From Bacillota bacterium (GTDB lineage Bacteria > Bacillota > Clostridia > Oscillospirales > Ruminococcaceae): a stretch of 27,864 nt of DNA. The notes under the pieces were generated by a model. It was not told the DNA's origin, searched no databases, and saw only the letters and a program-made list of their open reading frames with translations. How positions within the stretch are numbered: position 1 is the first letter of the stretch; the number at the start of each line of letters is the position of its first letter. The position numbers and the translations under genes are program-made. Below are positions 7,836 through 15,342 of the stretch, in pieces. The stretch is from NCBI GenBank assembly GCA_023431215.1, contig JAEYXR010000063.1, forward strand, positions 1-27,864, written 5' to 3'.

Positions 7836-9071
7836 TTATTGCTGGCTCATTACCAGGTCATATGTTACGGTAATTGCTTTTGCAAAATCCATATATTCGG
7901 TCCATTCTACAGGACAATGACTTCTGCCGTCTTTGCTGGGCACAAATACCATTACTGTATTCAGCACCTGACCAATAGCCAAAGCATCGTGGCCTGCGCC
8001 GCTGACAATTCTTTGATAAGAATAGCCATGCTCCTTGCAGCTTTCTTCCAGAACATCCAGCATAGGCTCGCACAGATGCACAGGGGTAATAATCAGCTTT
8101 GTGGCAATATCATAAGATCCACCCACAGCAGCACATTGTTTATCCAGCTCTGCTTTAATCTTGGCCGTAATATCATTGATGTTATCATTGTTTCTGGAGC
8201 GAATGTCTACGCTGAATTCTACAGATTCTGCCACAACATTCATACCGCCGGGCAGCACCTTCATAAAGCCGGTGGTGGCTACGCTGCCATCGCCCTTTTC
8301 ACGCGCCCAGTCAGGAATTTTAGAAATAACCTTGGTAGCTGCTTCCACTGCATCAATGCGCATGTCCATAGGGGTTGTTCCTGCGTGATCGGCACGTCCG
8401 TGTACGGTAATCATATACCTTTGAATACCCACAATGCATTCTACCAAACCAATTTCTACCTTGCGGGCATCCAGAACAGGACCCTGCTCAATATGCAGCT
8501 CAATAAAGGATTTGATTTTTTCCAGGTCCACTTTGGCATCAAAAATTTTCTCAGGAACCAGATTGTAGCCCTTCATAGCGTCATACACAGAAATTCCGTC
8601 ACGATCTTTAAAATCGGTAAGGTCTTTCATGGTGAGTTGGCCAAGCATTGCCTTAGAACCAAAGTAACCGGTGCCAAAGCGCAGACCTTCCTCATCGCAA
8701 AAGCCAATTACTACAAAATTTCTTTTAAGCTTTACGTTATTTTCTTTCATCAGCCGGGCAATTTCAATAGCAGATATTACACCGGCAATACCGTCAAAGC
8801 AGCCACCGTTAAGCACGGTATCATAATGTGAACCCATAACCACCGCAGGGGCTTCGCGGTCTTCCCCATAAAGTACACCAATCAGGTTGCCAGCCTCGTC
8901 CTCGTGAATATCCAGCCCTGCCTCAGTCATAGCTGTTCTAAGGTAGTTTACTGCTTCACGGGCTTCTTTGGTAAAGGGCAGACGAGTGCAGCCGTTACCG
9001 GGTGTGGAGGTAAAGCCGCCAAGGGTTTGCAGATCCTTGGAAATTCGTTTTGTAATCATTTCTATATTCAT
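7836..9071 (-). CDS. allC: Allantoate amidohydrolase (M20/AllC family)
   Basis: A 411-residue Zn/Mn-dependent amidohydrolase that hydrolyses allantoate to ureidoglycine, CO2 and ammonia. The binuclear metal site of the M20 AllC/carbamoylase group is complete: H82 (GSHYDTV), D93 (CFDGIAGV), E128 (DEEGLRF), H193 (IELHIEQGPVLD) and H385 (GRSHCPVEW). The substrate and dimerisation motif HAGTTPMDMR (229-238) and SGAGHDA (357-363) are also present. N-carbamoyl-L-amino-acid hydrolases are close relatives, but adjacency to allE and two allantoinase genes favours allantoate. A strong AGGAGAGG site precedes the ATG. Confidence 0.9.
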   Translation of the reverse strand: MNIEMITKRISKDLQTLGGFTSTPGNGCTRLPFTKEAREAVNYLRTAMTEAGLDIHEDEAGNLIGVLYGEDREAPAVVMGSHYDTVLNGGCFDGIAGVISAIEIARLMKENNVKLKRNFVVIGFCDEEGLRFGTGYFGSKAMLGQLTMKDLTDFKDRDGISVYDAMKGYNLVPEKIFDAKVDLEKIKSFIELHIEQGPVLDARKVEIGLVECIVGIQRYMITVHGRADHAGTTPMDMRIDAVEAATKVISKIPDWAREKGDGSVATTGFMKVLPGGMNVVAESVEFSVDIRSRNNDNINDITAKIKAELDKQCAAVGGSYDIATKLIITPVHLCEPMLDVLEESCKEHGYSYQRIVSGAGHDALAIGQVLNTVMVFVPSKDGRSHCPVEWTEYMDFAKAITVTYDLVMSQQ

Positions 9072-9104
9072 AAAAGGTACCTCTCCTTATTTGTCATAAT
9101 GGGG

Positions 9105-9130
9105 TAAGGGGAATCTGGCGATTCCCCTTA
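9105..9130 (-). promoter_or_regulatory. Intercistronic hairpin between the DAACS gene and allC
   Basis: A perfect 11-bp stem (TAAGGGGAATC with GATTCCCCTTA) and a four-base loop, with no T run. It is probably an mRNA-stability or processing element that separates transporter from enzyme expression levels, not a terminator. Confidence 0.65.
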
Positions 9131-9147
9131 GGTTTTTCAAAGAGAAT

Positions 9148-10401
9148 TTAAACGTATTCCACAGTTTTTTTGTCATTATAGACATCTTTATCAAATTCGC
9201 CAACCTTGCTGGAAACCAACATGCCTACCATAACGTCAACGTCAACATTCATTACAGTACGGAACATTCCGGAGAACCAGTCGATACCGATGAGGATTGC
9301 AATGCTTTCAAGGGGCAGACCCAGAGATGTGGCAAAGAAGGTATATGTAACAACCATACCGCCGGGGACTACAATGGTACCCATGCACATCAGGACAGCC
9401 AGCAGAATAGACATGGCAAGCTGAGAAGGGGTAAGTACTATGCCGGTAGACTGACTCATAAAGAGAATGGCAAGCACATAGCACTGAACTGCACCGCAGC
9501 TGTTCATGGCCATGGTAATAGGGCCGGTAAAGTCTGCTACACGGCGGCTGACGCCAAACTTGGTAACGGCATCTTCCATTTTGGTGGGCAGACAGATAGC
9601 AGAAGAAGTAGTGGTCAGAGCCATCATGGACATTTTGGCAAATTTCTTAGGCATCTTCAAGGGGCTTACACCGCAAAGAGCCGCGGTCAGAGGGCCATAA
9701 ATCAGGAATTGGATGATATCTCCGATGAGCAGTGCTCCAAGGAACTTGAGCATGGGGATAACAACTTTAAATCCGATTGCACCAGAAACATTGGCCAGCA
9801 GGCAGAAGATACCGATAGGAGCAAGGTTCATAACCATCTTGATGATATTGATGATGATGGCATTGAAGCCCTTAATAAAATCAACAATATGGGGATTGCC
9901 AGAAGTTCTGGTGTAAGAACCCATAGCCAAGCCAAAAACAATAGAGAATAAAATGCAAGGAACCATAGCACCGGAAGCCATGGATGCAATAATATTGGTA
10001 GGAACAAAGCCCAGCAAAGTATCCTGAATAGAAGCAGCTTCTACAGGGCCGGTAATTTGGGACGCATCAGCAATGGTAATGCCAACGCCGGGTTTGATGA
10101 CAAATCCCAGTATTAAACCGATAGATGCGGAAACCAGAGTAAAGATGATAATCCATTTAAAGGTATGAAAACCCATTTTTCCGGCACCGGCATTATCCAC
10201 ATTACCTACAGCAGCCATAACAGATGTCATAACCAGCAGTACCACAGACATTTGGATTAGGCGGATAAAAATATCCCCAACAAACTTCAGGTTTGCTGCC
10301 CAAGGGCCAACGAGGGATCCAAATACGATACCTCCAATAGTGCCGATCAAAATCCAGGTCGTCAAGGAAAGGCTCTTTTTGCTTGTTGCTGTCGTTGCCA
10401 T
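9148..10401 (-). CDS. DAACS (GltP/DctA-like) cation:carboxylate symporter, atypical
   Basis: A 417-residue membrane transporter with the glutamate-transporter fold. It has the Ser/Thr-rich HP1 tip TTTSSAICLP (263-272), a VPGGM HP2 tip (345-349) and a TM8 segment GIDWFSGMFRTVMNVDVD (372-389). Compared with GltPh, the substrate Arg (R381), T382, N385 and D389 are kept. However, the Asp that binds the substrate amino group is Gly (G378), and the NMDGT sodium motif reads NSCGA (300-304), losing its Asp. A carboxylate without an alpha-amino group is therefore likely; allantoate or a downstream ureide acid fits the operon. The ATG at 10401 follows a GAGG site. First gene of the operon with allC, cupin and allE. 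Confidence 0.82.
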   Translation of the reverse strand: MATTATSKKSLSLTTWILIGTIGGIVFGSLVGPWAANLKFVGDIFIRLIQMSVVLLVMTSVMAAVGNVDNAGAGKMGFHTFKWIIIFTLVSASIGLILGFVIKPGVGITIADASQITGPVEAASIQDTLLGFVPTNIIASMASGAMVPCILFSIVFGLAMGSYTRTSGNPHIVDFIKGFNAIIINIIKMVMNLAPIGIFCLLANVSGAIGFKVVIPMLKFLGALLIGDIIQFLIYGPLTAALCGVSPLKMPKKFAKMSMMALTTTSSAICLPTKMEDAVTKFGVSRRVADFTGPITMAMNSCGAVQCYVLAILFMSQSTGIVLTPSQLAMSILLAVLMCMGTIVVPGGMVVTYTFFATSLGLPLESIAILIGIDWFSGMFRTVMNVDVDVMVGMLVSSKVGEFDKDVYNDKKTVEYV

Positions 10402-10437
10402 ATTATACTCCTCTTTCTTCTTTTTGTAAAACTCTAC

Positions 10438-10451
10438 GTGCGGTCGACCAC
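10438..10451. promoter_or_regulatory. Operator A, GTGCGGTCGACCAC
   Basis: A near-perfect palindrome matching GTGGTCGACCAC, one mismatch in the left arm. Its centre (10445.5) is 22.5 bp downstream of the -10 box, about +16, which suits repression by blocking initiation. The divergent GntR/FCD protein is the likely binder. Confidence 0.8.
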
Positions 10452-10467
10452 TTTTTACGTTAATATA

Positions 10468-10497
10468 ATTATAGCGGAAGTTAAAGCTGTATTTCAA
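10468..10497 (-). promoter_or_regulatory. Promoter A of the DAACS-allC-cupin-allE operon
   Basis: Minus strand: -35 TTGAAA (10492-10497), 18-bp spacer, -10 TATAAT (10468-10473). Predicted start near 10461, giving a leader of about 60 bases. Confidence 0.82.
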
Positions 10498-10525
10498 GTC
10501 ATAAAATAATAGAAAATGTCAGTCA

Positions 10526-10570
10526 TTTTTAGTGAGATATTACAACAATAATATTAACATTGTAAATAAA
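10526..10570. promoter_or_regulatory. Upstream conserved element A
   Basis: A 45-bp AT-rich block starting TTTTTAGT and containing ATTGTAAATAAA, 28 bp upstream of the -35. It matches the blocks at 13782-13826 (34 of 45) and 16823-16867 (38 of 45) in hand alignments. Its core begins 113.5 bp from the operator centre. It may be an activator or second regulator site. Confidence 0.65.
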
Positions 10571-10770
10571 GTATAAAAATAACTCATTTAGGAACAAAAA
10601 GTAACAGCATCTATATTTACGTTATCATTTATGCTTCTTTACTTGTTACATTTATAGTTTTAAAACGATGTTATTGCTTATGCTTTTTAAAGCTTCTTTT
10701 GCTGTTTTCAAGTACCTGCTTCTTAATAATATCTATTTTATATTGGAACAGCAACCGCAACTGCTAGTAT
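10571..10770. other. AT-rich spacer between operons
   Basis: About 200 bases without a gene. A CATCTATAT word near 10608 resembles the arms of the nearby terminators, but no partner arm forms a convincing hairpin. Confidence 0.4.
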
Positions 10771-10820
10771 AAAAACATAATGGTATCTATATCCTTCCTT
10801 AGATAAATATAGATACCATT
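10771..10820 (-). terminator. Terminator of the allantoinase-NCS1 operon 1
   Basis: AATGGTATCTATAT (10779-10792) pairs with ATATAGATACCATT (10807-10820), followed on the minus strand by a T run. It shares its TATCTATAT core with the terminator of operon 2. Confidence 0.85.
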
Positions 10821-10841
10821 ATTGCTTATGGTTTTGTTTGT

Positions 10842-12212
10842 TTATTTTTCAAAAATAGATCCATAGCGGAAGTTTTCAAGCTTTTTGCTGTTTTTAAGCA
10901 CAAAATAGTAAACCAATGCCGTAGGGATAAAGCTGATAAAGAAGGACATGCTGACATTTATAAAGCCAACCGCTGCACCTACTGCCACAGCCGCAATTGC
11001 AGCCCAGTTTACACCACTGAATTTACCATCTTGTTTGTAAAGCTCAGAAACATCTACCTTTTGCTTACGAATCAAGTAATAGTCTACCAGCATAATTGCT
11101 GCAACAGGGCCGAAAAAGACAGTATACAGTAAAACAAACAAATCCAATCCGGCAGCAGACTGTTCGCTGACCAGCAACCAGGGGAAGGTGCAGACAGTTA
11201 AGACGCAGGTAATAATAACAGAAGGAGCATGCTTAAGCTTGCAAATATCCATAAGTGCATATACGGGAGGAATTGCATTGGAAAGGAGGTTGGTTGTCAT
11301 CTGGGCAAAGATGATAAAGATTAAAGTTACAACAACAAGAAATTTATTTTCTACCGCAGAAGAAAAAGCTACAATGGGGTTGGCAATACCGGTAGCAGTA
11401 GAAATCATCATACCGATGAGACCCATAAACAGGGTTGTAGGTACCATTGCCAAGAAGTAAGACAAGGTACGTTTGCCTGCACCATACCCCGCTTTAAGCT
11501 CACGTGCATAGTCTCCGCAGTTGCACATAACCAGAATGTTAACTCCAAGGAATGATACAATGGCACTGATAAAGGGCATTCCCCAAGTACCTTCTATGTT
11601 CAGCAGCTTTTCTCCAATAACATCTCCGTATTGGCTCATGCAAACATAGAACATATAAAACAGTGCGCAAATAATAAAACATGCACCAACATTTTCTACC
11701 CATTTAATGCCTTTAAACCCGGTAAGAGCAAGAACCAGCTGCAATAATTGGAAGGCGACAAACCAAAATATCATATTGTTCCAGCCAAACAAGGTTTTAG
11801 AAACTTCATTTAGCGCGCTGCCAGCCAGCCAGCTTTGTACGCCAAACCAGATTAAAGCAGGGAGTGCACGAAGAACTGCAGGTAGAACTGAGCCTTTGGC
11901 ACCAAAAGAATTTCGCAGCTGATAAACATACGGAATACCGGTGGTATAACACATTTTATCGTTTAATACTAGCCCCGCAATCAGAATTAACGAACCAAGA
12001 CATATCGCAATGGCTATTTGAATTAAATTAAGACCGCTGCTTGCATAACTTGACCCCAATGTAAAAGTACCGATTGAAATACAACCGCCTAACCACATAA
12101 AGGTATAAGAAGGTAAGCCAAGAATTCTTTTTTCTGCCGGAATAGGAGCCAGAGTATCGGTATGTTCAATATTTGCTGCAGAATCAACAGTAACCTTATT
12201 TTCAGTACTCAT
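10842..12212 (-). CDS. NCS1 family permease, probable allantoin/ureide transporter (copy 1)
   Basis: A 456-residue, roughly 12-helix nucleobase:cation symporter-1 protein, the family of PucI (allantoin) and Mhp1 (hydantoin). Diagnostic segments include LGLPSYTFMWLGGCISIGTF near the N-terminus, PALIWFGVQSWLAG carrying the Trp and Gln that stack against and bind the cyclic ureide in Mhp1, and TTNLLSNAIPP with the binding-site Asn. The ATG at 12212 is chosen because AGGAGG precedes it. It lies 38 bases after allantoinase copy 1 and ends at a terminator. It is paralogous to the permease at 13913-15280. Exact substrate (allantoin, hydantoin, dihydropyrimidine) is not determined by sequence. Confidence 0.87.
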   Translation of the reverse strand: MSTENKVTVDSAANIEHTDTLAPIPAEKRILGLPSYTFMWLGGCISIGTFTLGSSYASSGLNLIQIAIAICLGSLILIAGLVLNDKMCYTTGIPYVYQLRNSFGAKGSVLPAVLRALPALIWFGVQSWLAGSALNEVSKTLFGWNNMIFWFVAFQLLQLVLALTGFKGIKWVENVGACFIICALFYMFYVCMSQYGDVIGEKLLNIEGTWGMPFISAIVSFLGVNILVMCNCGDYARELKAGYGAGKRTLSYFLAMVPTTLFMGLIGMMISTATGIANPIVAFSSAVENKFLVVVTLIFIIFAQMTTNLLSNAIPPVYALMDICKLKHAPSVIITCVLTVCTFPWLLVSEQSAAGLDLFVLLYTVFFGPVAAIMLVDYYLIRKQKVDVSELYKQDGKFSGVNWAAIAAVAVGAAVGFINVSMSFFISFIPTALVYYFVLKNSKKLENFRYGSIFEK

Positions 12213-12250
12213 TTTGAATCCTCCTAAAAGCAATTCTTTTTATTGAATTT

Positions 12251-13660
12251 TCAAATATGTTCAACCGGTCTTACAAACTCACCATAACCAAGGGCGTCCT
12301 CTTTGTACATACCATCTTGCGCTACCACCTTGCCACGAATAATGGTGTAAACAGCAGCACCTGTTCCGGTAAGCCCATCAAAGCAAGATACGTGGCCTTT
12401 TGTCAGAAGCTTTTCCTGCTCGCATTTCCATTCTTTGTTTGGGTCAACAATAACAATATCTCCGTCAAAGCCTAACTCAAAAGCTCCTTTTTTACCGTAC
12501 AGACCAAAAATCTTTGCAGGATTATAGTCCATAACTTTTGCTATTAAGGTGGGAGAAAGCTTCTTTTTGTTCACAACCATATCAAACACCATGGGGAGGA
12601 AAAATTGAATGGCGTTTAACCCGCCCCAAGCATGCCATATATCCTTAGTTGAGTTATCTTTTTCATGATCAGCAGCCGGAGAGTGATCGCTGCCAATGCA
12701 AGACAAGGTCCCGTCTAAGACATAGTCCCAGAGCTTTTCCATGTCTTCCTGCTTCCGCATTGGAGGTGTGCATTTTGCAGGTGCACCTTTTTCAAATACA
12801 AACTCCTCTGTAAAACCAAGGTAATGGGGGCATGTCTCGGCTGTAACAGGAAGTCCCTCGTGTATCGCGTCCTTTACCACCTGCGCAACCAGGGGGTGGC
12901 TTACATGACAGATATGTACGCGTCCGCCGGTGGCCCTGGCCATGTCTATTACATTTTTAGTGGCTACATATTCTGTCCATACATCATGTGCATCCAAAAA
13001 GTCTCTGATTTTTTCTTGTTCTGTACGATTATTTCTTGCCTTGGCTTCTTTTTCACGCTCTAATACCTGACCAAACTCCTCGCAATGAAAACCGCACAAT
13101 GCGCCGTAAGGTTTGAGCACCTCTAATGCTTTGCGGACATGACCCATATTGACCGTTGGAAACAAATCACCATTTGGGCAAGTAAAGCCTTTAAATGCTG
13201 CCACACCACGCTGATGCAAATCAACTAAATCATTAATATTATTTTTGATTGAGTCTGCGGTATTGTCGTAGTCCCCGACGATGCCACCCCAAAAAGCAAA
13301 ATCTACCATAGAATGCTCAGAAACCTTACGAAGCTTCAGGTCAAAAATATCCGTATTCATCAGTGATGGATCATTATTGAGCGGCATATCAATAAGGGTG
13401 GTACAGCCGGCGGCTACAGCCGCTCTGCTTCCGGTTGCAAAGTCTTCTCGATACTCAAAGCCAGGTTCGTTTAAATGTGCATGGCAATCAATAATACCAG
13501 GAAAAACCAAATTACCTTTTGCATCAATTACCTCTTTCGCGTCAGGTTCATTACCTGTTGTAAAAAAAGCTGCATACTTGCCATCTTTTATAGCAACATT
13601 TGCTTCAAAAATGCGGTCAGGAGTTACCAGTTTTCCATTTTTTACGAGTAGGTCGTACAT
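12251..13660 (-). CDS. Allantoinase-like cyclic amidohydrolase (copy 1)
   Basis: A 469-residue metallo-dependent amidohydrolase of the AllB/dihydropyrimidinase group, which opens cyclic ureides such as allantoin. The binuclear metal site is complete: H60 and H62 (DCHAHLNEPG), carbamylated Lys K157 (AAFKGF), H192 (FHCEE), H252 (CHVSH) and D325 (GSDHSP). Compared with copy 2 and E. coli AllB it has about 10 extra residues before the carbamylated Lys (DNTADSIKNNINDL region) and FKGF rather than FKSF/FKCF, so its substrate could differ. The ATG at 13660 has a GGGGGAG site. First gene of an operon with NCS1 copy 1, behind promoter B. Confidence 0.85.
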   Translation of the reverse strand: MYDLLVKNGKLVTPDRIFEANVAIKDGKYAAFFTTGNEPDAKEVIDAKGNLVFPGIIDCHAHLNEPGFEYREDFATGSRAAVAAGCTTLIDMPLNNDPSLMNTDIFDLKLRKVSEHSMVDFAFWGGIVGDYDNTADSIKNNINDLVDLHQRGVAAFKGFTCPNGDLFPTVNMGHVRKALEVLKPYGALCGFHCEEFGQVLEREKEAKARNNRTEQEKIRDFLDAHDVWTEYVATKNVIDMARATGGRVHICHVSHPLVAQVVKDAIHEGLPVTAETCPHYLGFTEEFVFEKGAPAKCTPPMRKQEDMEKLWDYVLDGTLSCIGSDHSPAADHEKDNSTKDIWHAWGGLNAIQFFLPMVFDMVVNKKKLSPTLIAKVMDYNPAKIFGLYGKKGAFELGFDGDIVIVDPNKEWKCEQEKLLTKGHVSCFDGLTGTGAAVYTIIRGKVVAQDGMYKEDALGYGEFVRPVEHI

Positions 13661-13695
13661 TTTGCTCCCCCTTTTCACTCTCTAAAATACCGCGT

Positions 13696-13707
13696 GTGGT
13701 CGACCAC
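13696..13707. promoter_or_regulatory. Operator B, perfect palindrome GTGGTCGACCAC
   Basis: The perfect 12-bp form of the operator. Centre 13701.5, 22.5 bp downstream of the -10 box and 41.5 bases before the allantoinase start codon. Confidence 0.85.
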
Positions 13708-13723
13708 TTTTTAGGTTGCTACA

Positions 13724-13752
13724 ATTATATAAAGAAACTGATTACAATTCAA
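13724..13752 (-). promoter_or_regulatory. Promoter B of allantoinase-NCS1 operon 1
   Basis: Minus strand: -35 TTGAAT (13747-13752), 17-bp spacer, -10 TATAAT (13724-13729). Predicted start near 13717. Confidence 0.8.
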
Positions 13753-13781
13753 TTAACAAAATAATTGAAAAATTAAGAATT

Positions 13782-13826
13782 TTTTTAGTTATAACCTACA
13801 TCTAAAATATCAGTATTGTAAATAAA
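13782..13826. promoter_or_regulatory. Upstream conserved element B
   Basis: Starts TTTTTAGT and contains ATTGTAAATAAA beginning at 13815, 113.5 bp from the operator centre, as in A and C. Sequence between the block and the operator is more diverged than the block ends. Confidence 0.6.
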
Positions 13827-13853
13827 TCCATAATTTGCCATATTCTGATTACA

Positions 13854-13898
13854 ATAAAAATGCACGGCATCTATATTGTTGAATATAGATGCCGTGCA
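13854..13898 (-). terminator. Terminator of the allantoinase-NCS1 operon 2
   Basis: TGCACGGCATCTATATT (13861-13877) pairs perfectly with the arm at 13882-13898, followed on the minus strand by TTTTT. Confidence 0.92.
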
Positions 13899-13912
13899 CT
13901 AATCTATAAAAT

Positions 13913-15280
13913 TTATTTTTCTAAAATTGTGCCCTTGCAAAAACGCTCAGAACCTTTTAGCTTCTTCATGAGAATAAAGTAAATGAGTCCGGTGGGAATC
14001 AAGCTTACGTACCATGAAATTTGAACAAAACACAAGGAAACTACAGCACCGACTGCAATTGCAATAACCCCGGCCCAGTTAATGCCATTAAATGCACCAT
14101 TTACTTCATAGTAATCATCCAAATTTAGTGCCTGCTTACGGAGGAAGAAGTAATCTACAATCAGCACTGCAAAAATGGGCCCAAGGAACGCCGAGTAAAT
14201 TTGAACAAACAAAGACAATCCGCCAGCAGACTTATCGGTTACAAGAATCCAGGGGCAAGTAAGAACAGACAGCAAGCCCACGGCAATTGCAGCCTTTTTA
14301 AAGGAGAACTTGAAGATATCCATAATGACATAAACGGGAGGAACGATATTGTTTAATACATTGGTTGTAACCTGAGCAAATGCTACAAATATTAGTGTAA
14401 CGATTGTCAAGAACTTATTGTCTAGGGTGCTGGAGAAAACTGCAACCGGGTCTGCACTTCCTGTTGCACCAGAAACCATTAGACCAATTAGTCCCATGAA
14501 TATAGTAACAGGCAAAATTGCAATCCAGTAAATAGAGCCGGTTAATAAAGAGCCAGCTTCTTTTTTGTACTCACGAGAATAGTCGGAAGCATTGAGAATC
14601 ATGGTTGAGTAAATGCCCAAGAATGCAGTAGTACCGCCCCAGAAGGGTAGTCCCCAAGTACCGGGTACATTAACAATCTGAGTCAAAACCTCAGTATTGT
14701 ATTTTGTAAACACAGCATAGAACATATATCCCAACGTAATTAAAATGAAAATGCAACCTATATTTTCCAGCCATTTAATACCCTTAAAGCCTTTGATAGC
14801 CAAAGCAACCTGTAGTGCCGTAAAAAGCACAAACATAATGGGAAGATTATCAAATCCAAAAATTGTCTTCATACAGGAGTTAAGAGCACCTGCACCTACC
14901 CAGCTTTGAAAACCAAACCACACAATTGCAGGGATTGCGCGAAGTGAACCCGGAATTCTTGCACCTTGTGTACCAAATGCTGAACGAGCCTGAATGGTAT
15001 AGGGAATACCATATTTGTGTCCGGCTTTACCGCAAAAAGTTAATGCTACCGCAATTACTGTGCAGCCAATTGCCATTGCCACAATAGCCTGAAAGAAGTT
15101 GAGTACGCCCATGAGGCTTGCGCCCATCGAGAATGTTCCAATTGATACGCATCCGCCTAAAAACGCAGCAGTATAGGATATGTTGCCCATAATCCTTTCT
15201 TTATTGGGTAAAAGCTCTGGGTTTGCCTTTTCGGCAATTTCCTTACGGATATCTACCTTTTCAATCAATTTACTACTCAT
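13913..15280 (-). CDS. NCS1 family permease, probable allantoin/ureide transporter (copy 2)
   Basis: A 455-residue NCS1 symporter paralogous to copy 1 along its whole length. Shared landmarks are GGCVSIGTFSMG in TM1, PAIVWFGFQSWVGAGALN with the substrate-stacking Trp and the Gln, and TTNVLNNIVPPVYV with the binding-site Asn. An AGGAGG site lies before the ATG at 15280. It follows allantoinase copy 2 by 62 bases and is closed by a strong terminator. Pairing with the more AllB-like enzyme makes allantoin the best guess for its substrate, by analogy with Bacillus PucI. Confidence 0.87.
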   Translation of the reverse strand: MSSKLIEKVDIRKEIAEKANPELLPNKERIMGNISYTAAFLGGCVSIGTFSMGASLMGVLNFFQAIVAMAIGCTVIAVALTFCGKAGHKYGIPYTIQARSAFGTQGARIPGSLRAIPAIVWFGFQSWVGAGALNSCMKTIFGFDNLPIMFVLFTALQVALAIKGFKGIKWLENIGCIFILITLGYMFYAVFTKYNTEVLTQIVNVPGTWGLPFWGGTTAFLGIYSTMILNASDYSREYKKEAGSLLTGSIYWIAILPVTIFMGLIGLMVSGATGSADPVAVFSSTLDNKFLTIVTLIFVAFAQVTTNVLNNIVPPVYVIMDIFKFSFKKAAIAVGLLSVLTCPWILVTDKSAGGLSLFVQIYSAFLGPIFAVLIVDYFFLRKQALNLDDYYEVNGAFNGINWAGVIAIAVGAVVSLCFVQISWYVSLIPTGLIYFILMKKLKGSERFCKGTILEK

Positions 15281-15342
15281 TATTGTATCCTCCTCAATAA
15301 TTCTGTCATAGTTAATTCAGTTGGAGCAGGTATAACAGCTAT

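Noticed and set aside
7764..8831. 355-residue open frame on the plus strand opposite allC
   Set aside because: Exact shadow of the well-supported allC and cupin genes; no ribosome binding site or recognisable motif.
10600..10640. CATCTATATTTACG, possible third copy of the terminator arm
   Set aside because: No complementary arm lies within reach, so no hairpin can be supported; may be a relic of the duplication.
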